Below, one piece after another: positions 7,814 through 16,463 of a stretch of 64,000 nucleotides of DNA. The position numbers were made by a program, and so were the translations under genes. Position 1 is the stretch's first letter, and every line of letters starts with the position of its first letter. The notes beneath the pieces were generated by a model. The model was not told where the DNA came from. It did not search any database and worked only from the letters and a program-made list of their open reading frames with translations. The stretch is from Streptomyces wedmorensis (lineage in GTDB: Bacteria > Actinomycetota > Actinomycetes > Streptomycetales > Streptomycetaceae): assembly GCF_000716445.1 (NCBI RefSeq), contig NZ_JNWK01000033.1:1-64000 (forward strand), written 5' to 3'.

Positions 7814-9265
7814 TCAGCCCCGATAGGCCTCCAGGAGGCGCAGCCAGGCCTCGCTCAGCGTCGGGTAGGACGGTACGGCGTGCCAGAGGCGGGCGATGGG
7901 GACCTCGCCTGCGATGGCGACCGTCGCCGAGTGGAGCAGCTCTCCGATGCCCCGGCCGACGAAGGTCGCGCCGAGGAGCACCTCGCGGTCGAGGTCCACG
8001 ACGATCCGGGCGTGCCCCCGGTAACCCTGCGCGTACAGGCCCGCCCCGGCGACCTGCCGCATGTCGAGGTCGACGGCCCGGACCCGGTACCCCGCGCGCT
8101 CGGCCTGCGCGAGGCCGAGACCGACCGCGGCCGCCTCGGGGTCGCTGAACACGACCTGGGGGACGGCCGCGTGGTCGGCGGTGGCCGCGTGCGCGCCCCA
8201 CCGGCCGGTGTCCAGGGACGCGTCGCCCCGCGCGCGGGCGGCGATCGCGGCCCCGGCGATGCGGGCCTGGTACTTGCCCTGGTGGGTCAGGAGCGCCCGG
8301 TGGTTGACGTCCCCCACCGCGTACAGCCAGTCGCTGCCGGTGACCCGCAGACTGTCGTCGACGTCGAGCCAGGAGCCCGGTGTCAGACCGACCTTCTCCA
8401 GGCCGATGTCGTCGGTGCGCGGGGCCCGGCCGGTCGCGAACAGCACCTCGTCCCCCTCGACGTGGTCGCCGCCCTCCAGGACCACGGTGACCGGGCCGGT
8501 GCCCCCGTCGCGTACCACCGCGGTGACGTCGGTGCCGGTACGGACGTCCACGCCGCGCGTCGCGAGGGCCTCGGCCACGTGCTCGCCGACGAAGGGCTCC
8601 ATGCGCGGCAGCAGGCCACCGCCCCGCACCAGCATGGTCACCTTCGCGCCGAGAGCCTGCCAGGCGGTGGCCATCTCCACGCCCACCACTCCCCCGCCGA
8701 CCACGATCAGCCGCTCGGGCACCCGGTCGGAGCTGGTCGCCTCACGGCTGGTCCACGGGTGCGCCCCGGGCAGACCGGGCAGCTCCGGGAGGACGGCGCG
8801 GGTGCCGGTGCAGACGGCCACCGCGTGCCGGGCGGTCAGCAGGTGGCGTTCGCCCTCCGGGCCCGCGACCTCCAGCCGGCGCGGCCCGACGAACCGGCCG
8901 TGGCCGCGGAAGACCCGGACGTCGATGGAGTCCAGCCAGTCCACCTGGCCGTCGTCCTTCCAGTGACCGACGACCGAGTCCCGGTGGGCGAGGACCTCCA
9001 TCGCGTCCAGCGGGCCGTAGACCGACTCGCGCAGCCCCGCCACCTTGCGGGCGTCGGAGCGGGCGAGCGCCGGGCGAAGGAGGGCCTTGCTGGGCATGCA
9101 GGCCCAGTACGAGCACTCGCCGCCCAGCAGCTCGCTCTCGACGATCGCGGCGCTCAGACCGGCCGCCCGCACCCGGTCGACGACGTTCTCGCCGACCGGA
9201 CCGGCCCCCAGGACCACCACGTCGTACGCATGCTCGGCTTCCACCGCATCCACCGTTCGTGTCAT
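7814..9265 (-). CDS. FAD-dependent pyridine nucleotide-disulfide oxidoreductase
   Basis: 483 residues of the class I disulfide reductase fold. FAD-binding VVVLGAGPVGENVVDR lies near residue 15 and the redox-active CxxxxC in GGECSYWACMPSK near 50. NAD(P)-binding VVGGGVVGVEMATAW is near 180, the second FAD motif LYAVGDVNHRALLTHQG near 310, and a dimerisation domain follows. The C-terminal His-x4-E pair typical of dihydrolipoamide dehydrogenase is not evident (ends WHAVPSYPTLSEAWLRLLEA, with one usable His). It may be a mercuric/quinone-reductase-like member rather than a true Lpd. ATG 9263-9265 begins MTRTVD; the longer upstream frame lacks features. Monocistronic. Confidence 0.85.
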   Translation of the reverse strand: MTRTVDAVEAEHAYDVVVLGAGPVGENVVDRVRAAGLSAAIVESELLGGECSYWACMPSKALLRPALARSDARKVAGLRESVYGPLDAMEVLAHRDSVVGHWKDDGQVDWLDSIDVRVFRGHGRFVGPRRLEVAGPEGERHLLTARHAVAVCTGTRAVLPELPGLPGAHPWTSREATSSDRVPERLIVVGGGVVGVEMATAWQALGAKVTMLVRGGGLLPRMEPFVGEHVAEALATRGVDVRTGTDVTAVVRDGGTGPVTVVLEGGDHVEGDEVLFATGRAPRTDDIGLEKVGLTPGSWLDVDDSLRVTGSDWLYAVGDVNHRALLTHQGKYQARIAGAAIAARARGDASLDTGRWGAHAATADHAAVPQVVFSDPEAAAVGLGLAQAERAGYRVRAVDLDMRQVAGAGLYAQGYRGHARIVVDLDREVLLGATFVGRGIGELLHSATVAIAGEVPIARLWHAVPSYPTLSEAWLRLLEAYRG

Positions 9266-9451
9266 GGGTCCCAGTCTGCTGGCAGCGGTCCGGAATGGCG
9301 CGGCTCGATACGCCGTCGCGCCGGGCGAGTCGCGGCTCAGCCGCACGGGCGGCGCCGGTGGCACCGCCGACGAGGCCCCGGCCCCGCGGAGCCCGCCGGC
9401 GTGAGGTACCGTCGGCGGGCCCCGCGTCGGCGGCCGGTCACGGTGACGCCG

Positions 9452-9540
9452 GAAGCGGACCTTCCCGTGCCTTCAGAAGCGGACCTTCCGGTGCCGTCAG
9501 CAGCGGGCCTTCCCCTGCCTTCAGAAACGGGCCTTCCCGC
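9452..9540. repeat. 24-bp minisatellite at the 3' end of the peptidase gene
   Basis: Nearly four tandem copies of a 24-nt unit beginning GAAGCGGACCTTCC: 9452-9475, 9476-9499, 9500-9523 and a partial copy 9524-9540, with a few substitutions. The stop codon of the minus-strand peptidase (9521-9523) lies inside the array, so the repeat supplies the last residues of that protein. Confidence 0.85.
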
Positions 9541-11230
9541 CCGGAAGAAGCCGCGGCGTCGGCAGCGGCAGCCGCGGCGAGTGCCCGGCCCCGGCGGCCG
9601 GGGTCCGGCACACCGTGTCCGCGGCCGGCAGCCTGCCCGTGGTCAGGTACGCGGTGGCGGTCGCGTCGGCGCAGGACTTCATCCCGTAGACGCCGTGACC
9701 CTGACCGCCCAGGACCGTCACCATCCGCGCCCCCTTCATGGCCCGGCGCAGTCCCTGGCCGCTGACCAGCGGTGTCTGGGAGTCCCATTCGTTCTGCAGG
9801 ATGAGGGCGCCGACGGAGTTGTTCACCCGGGTGGCGGGCTCGGAGCCGTGACCCCAGAACGCGCAGGGCTTGATGTGCGACGCGAAGTCCCCGTACAGCG
9901 GATACCTGGCCTTGTCACGGATCGCGTCGCGGCGGTACCGCTCCGGGTCCCGGGGCCAGGCACGGGTGTCCGCGCACACCACGGACCAGAACGCCGCGTC
10001 CATGTTGTCCGCCGGGACTGCCCCGGCGGAGGTTCCGGTCGCGATGCCGGTCGAGGCGCCGGTGCCGGTGCCCGCGCCTCCGCCCGTGCCCGTGCCCGTG
10101 CCGACCGGGATGAACGACGGGGGTACGGGGGCGGGTGGCGTGGCGCGCCCGGAGGACGAGGGGGTACGGCCGGCGGCGGCGTCCCTGAGGCGGGCGACCG
10201 TCTCCGCCGCGTACGCCACGTCGAAGAACATGGGCCTGCCGGCCCGGATGTCGTCGCCCGTGAGGGCGGTGCCGTCGAGCACGATCGGCTCGCGGTCCGC
10301 CCGGGCGACCAGCGCCCAGAACGTCGCGCGCACCTCGGCCGGGGTGCGACCGAGCGCGTACGTCTCGTCGCGGGCGGCGGTCCAGGTCGCCCACCGCGTG
10401 AACGCCGGTTCCGCGCCCTCGGCCCACACCTGGATCATGCCGCGCCAGATCCGCTCCGGGTCGACCGCGCTGTCCAGCACGAAACGGTCGGTTCGCCGGG
10501 GGAACATCTGCGTGTAGACGGCGCCCAGGTACGTGCCGTAGGAGTACCCGAGGTACGAGATCTTCTTCTCGCCGAGCACGGCGCGGATCACGTCCATGTC
10601 CCGTGCGGTGTTGCGGGTCGCGAGATGGGGCAGTACGGCTCCGTTCCCCGCCCGGCACTTGGCCGCCACGGTCTCGGCCCACCGGATGTCCCTGTCGAAC
10701 GTCGCCGCCTTGTAGGGGCGTTGCCAGTTCAGCTCGTCGCCGTTCAGGCCGCAGCTCACCGGGGCGCTCCGGCCCACGCCCCGCGGGTCGAAGCCGACGA
10801 GGTCGTACCGCTTCTTCACCTCGTCCGGCAGTTCCGGCGCCATCCACACCGGCATGTCCAGGCCCGATCCACCCGGCCCGCCGGGATTCAGCAGCAGCAC
10901 ACCGCGCCGGTCCTGGGCGCTGGTCGCCTTCGTCCGGGACACCGCGACGTCGAGCGTCCGGTCGCCGGGGCGGGAGTAGTCGAGCGGCACCTTGACGGTC
11001 GCGCACTCGAGATCGGCGGGGGTCTCGGCGCCGCAACGGTTCCAGTGCGGCTTCTGCCGCGTGTACCGCTCCAGCGCGTCGACCGTGGTGGAGACGGTGG
11101 TGGCGGTGGAGACAGTGATGGCGGTGGTTCCGGCTCGGGAGCCGGCCGCCGCGGCCGCGGGGGTGAGAGCGGGAAGGAGCGTCGCTAAGGCGCCGATGGC
11201 CACGACGGGTGCTGCTCGCATGCTTCGCAC
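9521..11230 (-). CDS. Secreted alpha/beta hydrolase, tripeptidyl aminopeptidase (SlpD/E) type
   Basis: 569 residues with an N-terminal signal peptide (hydrophobic run about 8-28, AAAAAG exit). The alpha/beta fold carries GVLLLNPGGPGGSG (oxyanion region), VGFDPRGVGRS, the nucleophile Ser in YLGYSYGTYLG, and a C-terminal TAP-like domain with LQNEWDSQTP (acid) and GGQGHGVY (His). The family releases N-terminal tripeptides outside the cell. A Gly/Thr-rich insertion of about 25 residues (VGTGTGTGGGAGTGTG...) interrupts the lid region. The last 20 residues are unlike the family and arise from the adjacent minisatellite. ATG at 11230; an in-frame ATG four codons later is an alternative. Confidence 0.88.
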   Translation of the reverse strand: MRSMRAAPVVAIGALATLLPALTPAAAAAGSRAGTTAITVSTATTVSTTVDALERYTRQKPHWNRCGAETPADLECATVKVPLDYSRPGDRTLDVAVSRTKATSAQDRRGVLLLNPGGPGGSGLDMPVWMAPELPDEVKKRYDLVGFDPRGVGRSAPVSCGLNGDELNWQRPYKAATFDRDIRWAETVAAKCRAGNGAVLPHLATRNTARDMDVIRAVLGEKKISYLGYSYGTYLGAVYTQMFPRRTDRFVLDSAVDPERIWRGMIQVWAEGAEPAFTRWATWTAARDETYALGRTPAEVRATFWALVARADREPIVLDGTALTGDDIRAGRPMFFDVAYAAETVARLRDAAAGRTPSSSGRATPPAPVPPSFIPVGTGTGTGGGAGTGTGASTGIATGTSAGAVPADNMDAAFWSVVCADTRAWPRDPERYRRDAIRDKARYPLYGDFASHIKPCAFWGHGSEPATRVNNSVGALILQNEWDSQTPLVSGQGLRRAMKGARMVTVLGGQGHGVYGMKSCADATATAYLTTGRLPAADTVCRTPAAGAGHSPRLPLPTPRLLPGGKARF

Positions 11231-11541
11231 AGTCGGTCAGGTCCTCGTGGAAGGGGAAGGATTGGTCTCAACCACCTTTGCTCAGAGGACAGTTCGGCGA
11301 ATCCTCCCTCAGACGGGCACCGTCTCCGACCCCGGGATGACCAGGCCCCCGGCCTCGCGCGCCGCCCGCCCCTGCACCGCGGGCCCCCACCCCGGCCTCC
11401 CGCGTCGCCGTTCGGGACGAACCGGCCGAAACGGCCGCGCGAAGTGGCCGGAATAGCTCGGCTCGATCCGCCGTTGTGTCGGTCGAGTCCCCAGGGGACC
11501 GTGAGGACACCGCCAGGAGACCCCGAAAGGTAGGCAGCAAC
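11231..11541. other. Divergent promoter region, no gene
   Basis: About 310 nt between the peptidase and thioredoxin starts. Its 3' part contains a perfect short dyad GTCCCC-A-GGGGAC (11487-11499), 43 nt before the thioredoxin ATG, which may be an operator. No RNA gene or credible coding frame seen. Confidence 0.4.
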
Positions 11542-11907
11542 ATGAGCACCGTAGAGCTCACCAAGGACAACTTCGACGAGGTCGTGAGCGGCAACGAATT
11601 CGTCCTGATCGACTTCTGGGCTTCCTGGTGCGGTCCCTGCCGTCAGTTCGGCCCCATCTTCGAGGCCGCGTCCGAGCGCCACGAGGACCTGGTCTTCGCG
11701 AAGGTCGACACCGAGGCCCAGCAGGAGCTGGCCGCCGCGTTCGAGATCCGCTCGATCCCGACGCTGATGATCGTCCGCGACAACGTGGCCGTGTTCGCGC
11801 AGCCGGGCGCGCTGCCGGAGGCGGCCCTGGAGGACGTCATCGGCCAGGCCCGGCAGCTGGACATGGACGAGGTGCGCAAGTCCATCGAGAGCGCCCTGGA
11901 GAAGTGA
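11542..11907 (+). CDS. Thioredoxin
   Basis: 121 residues, standard thioredoxin size. The redox motif WCGPC is near residue 32 in FVLIDFWASWCGPCRQFGPI, followed by the cis-Pro loop RSIPTLMIVRD near 76. It is a cytoplasmic disulfide reductase fed by thioredoxin reductase. The last 15 residues (QLDMDEVRKSIESALEK) form a longer C-terminal helix than E. coli TrxA. The ATG after GAAAGGTAGG is chosen; an upstream GTG in frame would add 22 basic residues of no thioredoxin character. No trxB is adjacent, so this is probably an accessory thioredoxin. Confidence 0.95.
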   Translation: MSTVELTKDNFDEVVSGNEFVLIDFWASWCGPCRQFGPIFEAASERHEDLVFAKVDTEAQQELAAAFEIRSIPTLMIVRDNVAVFAQPGALPEAALEDVIGQARQLDMDEVRKSIESALEK

Positions 11908-11914
11908 CCCACCG

Positions 11915-11951
11915 CGAGGGGGGTACGGGAGCCGATCCCGTACTCCCCTCG
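11915..11951. terminator. Bidirectional terminator between thioredoxin and thiolase genes
   Basis: Arms 11915-11929 (CGAGGGGGGTACGGG) and 11937-11951 pair with one mismatch over a 7-nt loop, between the convergent thioredoxin and thiolase genes. Confidence 0.8.
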
Positions 11952-11980
11952 TGTCGTACCCGGACGCGTCGTACCCGGGC

Positions 11981-13168
11981 TCAGCGCTCCAGGACCAGGG
12001 CGAGGCCCTGGCCGACGCCGATGCAGAGGGCGGCGAGGCCCGTGCCCGAACCCGCCGCCGCGAGCTGGTGGGCGACCGAACCGGCGAGGCGGGCGCCGGA
12101 CGCGCCGAGCGGGTGGCCGAGGGCGATGGCGCCGCCGCGCGGGTTCACGATCTCGGGGTCGAGATCCGGCCACTCGGCGAGGCAGCCGAGCGCCTGGGCG
12201 GCGAAGGCCTCGTTGAGCTCGAAGGTGCGCAGGTCCGCGAAGGAGCGGCCGGACTTCTCCAGCGCACGCCGGACCGCCGCGACCGGACCGAGGCCGAAGA
12301 GCTGGGGCTCGATGCCGGTGACCGCCGACGTGCGGATGCGGGCCAGCGGCTCCCGGCCCGTCTCGCGCAGCCCTTCCTCGTCGACGAGGAGCAGGGCGGC
12401 GGCGCCGTCGTTGAGCGGCGAGGAGTTGCCCGGGGTGACGGTGCCGCCCTCGGGACGGAACGCGGGCTTGAGCTTGGCGAGCGCCTCCATGGAGGTGGTG
12501 TCGCGGATGCACTCGTCGCGGGCCAGGTCCACCCCCGGGTAGGGGACGACCTCGTCGTCGTACAGGCCCTTGGCCCAGGCCTCGGCGGCCTTGCGGTGGC
12601 TCGCCAGGGCGAAGGCGTCCTGCTGCTCGCGGGTCAGGCCGTGCCGGTCCGCGACGAGCTCCGCGCCCTCGCCGAGCGCCACCGTCCACTCGGCGGGCAT
12701 CCTCGGGTTGGTCATGCGCCACCCGAGGGTCGTCGAGTGGAGCTGCTGGTGACCGGCGGGGAAGGCCCGCTCGGGCTTCTGCATGACCCAGGGCGCGCGG
12801 GTCATCGACTCCACTCCGCCGGCGATCGCCACCGAGGCGTCGCCGAGCGCGATCGCGCGGGCCGCCTGGATGACGGCCTCCAGGCCGGAACCGCAGAGGC
12901 GGTTGACCGTGACGCCGGGGACCGAGACGGGCAGCCCGGCGAGCAGCACGGCCATCCGCGCCACGTCGCGGTTGTCCTCGCCCGCGCCGTTCGCGTCGCC
13001 GAAGTACACGTCGTCGACGCGCGCCGGGTCCAGCGCGGGCGAGCGGTCGACGAGGGCCTTCACCGCATGGGCGGCGAGGTCGTCGGGACGCACCTGGGCG
13101 AGGGCGCCGCCGAACTTCCCGATCGGGGTGCGGACGGCGTCGACGATGTAGACGTCGCGGATGCTCAT
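11981..13168 (-). CDS. Acetyl-CoA C-acyltransferase (thiolase)
   Basis: 395 residues. The acyl-accepting Cys is in VNRLCGSGLEAV near residue 90, and the second-site motifs NEAFAAQAL (about 320) and GGAIALGHPLGASGAR (about 350) are intact. The ending CIGVGQGLALVLER replaces the more usual CxGxGxG context but keeps C and G-x-G. Such degradative thiolases split 3-ketoacyl-CoA or beta-ketoadipyl-CoA; sequence alone does not separate these. The closest feel is the PcaF/PaaJ group (PIGKFGGALAQVRPDDLAA). GGGAGAG serves the ATG. No beta-oxidation or aromatic genes adjoin. Confidence 0.9.
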   Translation of the reverse strand: MSIRDVYIVDAVRTPIGKFGGALAQVRPDDLAAHAVKALVDRSPALDPARVDDVYFGDANGAGEDNRDVARMAVLLAGLPVSVPGVTVNRLCGSGLEAVIQAARAIALGDASVAIAGGVESMTRAPWVMQKPERAFPAGHQQLHSTTLGWRMTNPRMPAEWTVALGEGAELVADRHGLTREQQDAFALASHRKAAEAWAKGLYDDEVVPYPGVDLARDECIRDTTSMEALAKLKPAFRPEGGTVTPGNSSPLNDGAAALLLVDEEGLRETGREPLARIRTSAVTGIEPQLFGLGPVAAVRRALEKSGRSFADLRTFELNEAFAAQALGCLAEWPDLDPEIVNPRGGAIALGHPLGASGARLAGSVAHQLAAAGSGTGLAALCIGVGQGLALVLER

Positions 13169-13313
13169 CGGTTCTCTCCCACGTGACCTTCGTGACCTTC
13201 GGAACGACTCTGTTCGCCTGGTGAAAAAATCTTCGCCAGCGTGCGCGCGCAGAGTCTGCGTCCGCCGGCCCGCCGTGTCAACGGGCCGGATCCGGACGCC
13301 CACGGCGGGAAGA

Positions 13314-13446
13314 CCGCACGTCGGGCGCGGTGGGGCGGGACGGGACGGCCGCACGTCGGGCGCGGTGGGGCGGGACGGGACGGCCGCACGTCGGGGCGCG
13401 GTGGGGCGGGACGGGACGGCCGCACGTCGGGGCGCGGTGGGGCGGG
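13314..13446. repeat. 35/36-bp intergenic minisatellite
   Basis: Almost four head-to-tail copies of a unit starting CCGCACGTCGGGCGCGGTGG: 13314-13348, 13349-13383, 13384-13419 (one extra G) and 13420-13446. Copies are nearly identical, so the expansion is recent. It lies between the thiolase promoter and a small convergent-side gene. Confidence 0.9.
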
Positions 13447-13461
13447 CGCGGGGGCCGTGTG

Positions 13462-13731
13462 TCACGGGCGGTCGGTCAGGCGGACGAGCGCCGTCAGGCC
13501 GTAGTCCAGTTCGCGCCCGTCGACGAGGATCGCCTCGACGGTGCGCGTCTCGGGGTCGATGTCCGCCCTGATGCCGTGCCCCTCGTAGATCGGGTATCCG
13601 GTCTCCCCGTGCCGTCCGGTGACCTCGACCACGGCCGAGCGGACGGCGCTGTCCGTCACCGAGGCGCCGCCCCGGTCCTCCACGTGCTCGGCCACCAGCA
13701 GGATCTCGAAACGCTTCGGAACAGTGCTCAT
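13462..13731 (-). CDS. Hypothetical protein, 89 residues
   Basis: Not recognised as a named family. The protein is hydrophilic, with a beta-rich pattern (RFEILLVAEHV, AVVEVTGRHGETGYP, GIRADIDPETRTVEAILVDG) that could be a small beta-barrel. No signal peptide, Cys or membrane segment. ATG at 13729-13731 has no clear Shine-Dalgarno. Codon third positions are strongly G/C, consistent with a real gene. It lies upstream of the thiolase on the same strand but is separated from it by the minisatellite. Confidence 0.6.
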   Translation of the reverse strand: MSTVPKRFEILLVAEHVEDRGGASVTDSAVRSAVVEVTGRHGETGYPIYEGHGIRADIDPETRTVEAILVDGRELDYGLTALVRLTDRP

Positions 13732-13817
13732 GCACCGACGCTAAGCGCTCGGCGGGACTCCCGCCGGGCGACCGGGGGTCTCGTCCGGATCCAGCCGTAC
13801 GACCCCGGCCGGCAGGG

Positions 13818-13883
13818 GGCTCGGCCGGACTCCGGACGCACGGCCCCGGCGGCTCGGCCGGACTCCGGACGTGCGGCTCCGGC
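13818..13883. repeat. 33-bp direct repeat, two copies
   Basis: GGCTCGGCCGGACTCCGGAC occurs at 13818 and again at 13851, each followed by a similar GC-rich tail (CGCACGGCCCCGGC, GTGCGGCTCCGGCC). It lies just after the LacI regulator stop, within a GC-rich stretch that may also act in termination. Confidence 0.7.
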
Positions 13884-13886
13884 CGG

Positions 13887-14921
13887 TCAGCTGGACTCCC
13901 TCCGTACGACGCGGGAGTCGAGGAGGGAACGGGAGAGGGGTGCCGTGTCGGGTTCGCGGACGGCGCGGTCGACGAGTTCGGCGAGCTCGCGGCCGAGCAC
14001 CATGTCGATGGCGACGGTGCTGAGCCGGGGCCGGAGCAGGCGGCCGAGGAGGAGGTCGTCGGCGCCGATGACGGCGGTCTCCTCGGGTACGGAGATCCCC
14101 TCGTCCTGGAGCGCGCGCATCAGGAGCATCGCGTACTCGTCGTTGTAGGCGAAGACTCCGTCGAGGTCCTCGTCGCGCCAGCGTGCGGCGAGCGCTCGCG
14201 CCGACTCCTCGTCGTACCGCAGCGGCAGGGGCACGACGGTGGCGCCGGTGCCCTCGGCCGCGCGGCGCGCACCTTCGAGGCGGGGCCCGGAGAACATGTC
14301 GAGCCCGGGTTCCTCCGGGATCACGACCCCGATGCGACGGCGGCCGGTCTCCACCAGGTGGGTGGCGGCGACCTCGCCGACCCGCCCCTGTTCCATGACG
14401 AGGGCGTGGGTGCCCTCCACGTTCTGGGTGCCGAGGGTGATCACGGCCCGGGCGCCCGACCGCTTGAGGATCTCGACGCCCTGCGCGGTCAGCTCGGCCT
14501 CGCCGAGCGAGACCACGGCGACCGGCCGCAGCTCGGCCCAGGCGCGGGCGGCCTCCTCGGCCCGCATGCCGACGCTGCCGTACTGGACCACCGTGTAGTC
14601 GAGCCGCCGCAGGGCCCACTGGAAGTCGTTGAAGAACTGGCTGTACAGGGGACCGACCGGGACGTGGGCGGTCGGCAGGAGCACCATCCGGCTGTGGCCG
14701 GCGCGCAGGCTGCGGGCGGCGGCGTGGGGGACGTACCCGAGTTCCTCGGCGGCTTCCCGGACCCGGCGGCGGGTGGGTTCGCTGATGCGGACGGCCGAGG
14801 TGTTGTTCAGGACGTACGAGACGGTGGCCCGGGAGACGCCCGCGAGGCGCGCGACGTCGGCGCTCGTAGGGACCGCGCGCCCGGCGGGGCGTTCGGGGGA
14901 CTGATCGGTTGACTGGCTCAT
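13887..14921 (-). CDS. LacI family transcriptional regulator
   Basis: 344 residues. The LacI helix-turn-helix and hinge are clear near residues 18-65: SADVARLAGVSRATVSYVLN, then AAEELGYVPHAAARSLR. A periplasmic-binding-like effector domain follows. ATG 14919-14921 is preferred; an upstream TTG in frame would add eight residues. It is divergent from the MFS transporter, with two dyads in the shared promoter region. It probably represses that transporter in response to a sugar-like ligand. No glycosidase gene adjoins to hint at the ligand. Confidence 0.9.
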   Translation of the reverse strand: MSQSTDQSPERPAGRAVPTSADVARLAGVSRATVSYVLNNTSAVRISEPTRRRVREAAEELGYVPHAAARSLRAGHSRMVLLPTAHVPVGPLYSQFFNDFQWALRRLDYTVVQYGSVGMRAEEAARAWAELRPVAVVSLGEAELTAQGVEILKRSGARAVITLGTQNVEGTHALVMEQGRVGEVAATHLVETGRRRIGVVIPEEPGLDMFSGPRLEGARRAAEGTGATVVPLPLRYDEESARALAARWRDEDLDGVFAYNDEYAMLLMRALQDEGISVPEETAVIGADDLLLGRLLRPRLSTVAIDMVLGRELAELVDRAVREPDTAPLSRSLLDSRVVRRESS

Positions 14922-14995
14922 CGCTTCGGCATCTTTCCAGAACAATCCGGCACGGGGTCTGGCGGATGGCCGGAATTGAATGCTACACAGTGCTC

Positions 14996-15028
14996 ACACG
15001 TGTCACTGACACGTGTAAACGAATCGTT
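14996..15028. promoter_or_regulatory. Two dyads, candidate LacI operators, between regulator and MFS gene
   Basis: First dyad ACACGTGTC-ACT-GACACGTGT (14996-15016), perfect 9-bp arms. The second, AACGA-A-TCGTT (15018-15028), follows directly and has the flanked central CG common in LacI-family sites. Both lie 50-80 nt before the MFS GTG start. Confidence 0.55.
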
Positions 15029-15076
15029 CAATCCGCCCCTCGCCCCCTCATCGGGCGATCTTCCCAGGAGGGCACC

Positions 15077-16351
15077 GTGGCCCTTTCCTCCTCCGGCACC
15101 GGCTCCGGCACCGCTACCCCCGGACCCGCCACCGGTACGGCGAACCCCACTGCCGCCGACCGGCCGACGCGCGGCCTGCTGCCCCTGCTGCTCGCCGGGA
15201 ACACCGCGATGTACGCCCTGTACATCGGCGTCCCCGGCATGCTCCTCGCGCTCCAGATCGAGGCCATCGATCCGGCGGACAAGGTGGCGAACTTCGGCCT
15301 CGTCTCCGGCATATCCGCGATCTTCGCGACCGTCTTCAACCCGGTCGCGGGGGCTCTGTCGGACCGCTCGGGACGGCGCAACCCGTGGATCCTCGCCGGC
15401 GGACTCCTGGCCGTCCCGGTGATGCTGCTGCTCGGCGGCGTCCACACGATCCTGCTGGTCACCATCGCCTGGTGCCTGGGGCAGGCCGTCATGAACGTCT
15501 ACCAGGCGGCCATCACCTCCGTGGTGCCCGACCGGGTGCCCGTCGCCTCGCGCGGCAAGGCGTCGGCCGCCGTCGGCCTCGGACTGCCCATCGGCTCGAC
15601 GATCGGCGCCCTCGTCGGCGCGGCCTTCTCCGAGGACTACCGCACCGGGTACCTGGTCTTCGGCGCGATCGTCGCGGCCACCGCCGTGCTCTTCACGGCC
15701 TGCGCCCGAGAGGAGCGCATGCCCCCGAAGGCGGCGCTGCCCGTCAAGGAGCAGATCGCGGCCTTCGGCAGCGCACTCAAGGACCACGACTTCCGCTGGG
15801 CGTTCATCGGACGCGCCCTCCTAGTCCTCGGCTACTTCGCGGTGGCCGGATTCCAGCTCTACATCCTCAAGGACCACACCGACCTGCCGGCCGGGCTCAC
15901 CCCCGAGGAGGCGGTGGCGATCCTCATGCCGCTCAACTCGGTGGCCATGGTGGTCTCCACGGTGCTCGGCGGCTGGCTGTCGGACCGCTTCGACCGGCGC
16001 AAGCTCTTCGTGGGCGCCTCCGCCGCGCTCGCCGCCGTCGCCCTGCTCATCCCGGCCGTCTCCACCGGCTGGACCGCGATGCTCGCCTTCTCCGTCGTCA
16101 ACGGCCTCGGCTTCGGCTGCTACATGGCGGTCGACACCGCCCTCGTCACCATGGTGCTGCCGAAGGCGGAGGACGCGGCCCGCGACATGGGCGTCCTCAA
16201 CGTCGCCAACGCCGGACCCCAGATCGTCGCCCCCTTCGTGGCCTCGCTCGTCGTCTCCCTCAGCGGCGGATACACGGCGCTCTTCCTGATCGCGGCCGTC
16301 CTGTCGGTACTCGGCGCAATCGCCGTACGCCCCATCCGCAGCGTCCGCTGA
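15077..16351 (+). CDS. MFS transporter, probably sugar-type
   Basis: 424 residues with about twelve transmembrane helices in two halves. MFS loop motifs are present as ALSDRSGRRNPW (loop 2-3, near residue 97) and WLSDRFDRRKLF (loop 8-9, near 300). GTG 15077 is chosen because AGGAGG lies at 15066-15071; the N-terminus is a Thr/Gly/Ala-rich cytoplasmic tail. The sequence style (GVPGMLLALQIEAIDPADKV) resembles transporters paired with LacI regulators in Streptomyces sugar loci. It is divergent from such a regulator. Direction and substrate unknown. Confidence 0.88.
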   Translation: MALSSSGTGSGTATPGPATGTANPTAADRPTRGLLPLLLAGNTAMYALYIGVPGMLLALQIEAIDPADKVANFGLVSGISAIFATVFNPVAGALSDRSGRRNPWILAGGLLAVPVMLLLGGVHTILLVTIAWCLGQAVMNVYQAAITSVVPDRVPVASRGKASAAVGLGLPIGSTIGALVGAAFSEDYRTGYLVFGAIVAATAVLFTACAREERMPPKAALPVKEQIAAFGSALKDHDFRWAFIGRALLVLGYFAVAGFQLYILKDHTDLPAGLTPEEAVAILMPLNSVAMVVSTVLGGWLSDRFDRRKLFVGASAALAAVALLIPAVSTGWTAMLAFSVVNGLGFGCYMAVDTALVTMVLPKAEDAARDMGVLNVANAGPQIVAPFVASLVVSLSGGYTALFLIAAVLSVLGAIAVRPIRSVR

Positions 16352-16463
16352 CCGCCCGGGGCCCCGGACCGCGGCCGGGTCAGGGCACACAGCGCCCCGG
16401 ACGACTTCGACCGGACGGGTTCATGTCCGCGCTGACCGGCGGGATCTGACGTACCGTTCAGTC

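Noticed and set aside
7880..11188. An 1100-codon plus-strand frame
   Set aside because: Runs antisense across two well-supported minus-strand genes and their intergenic repeats; no recognisable domain.
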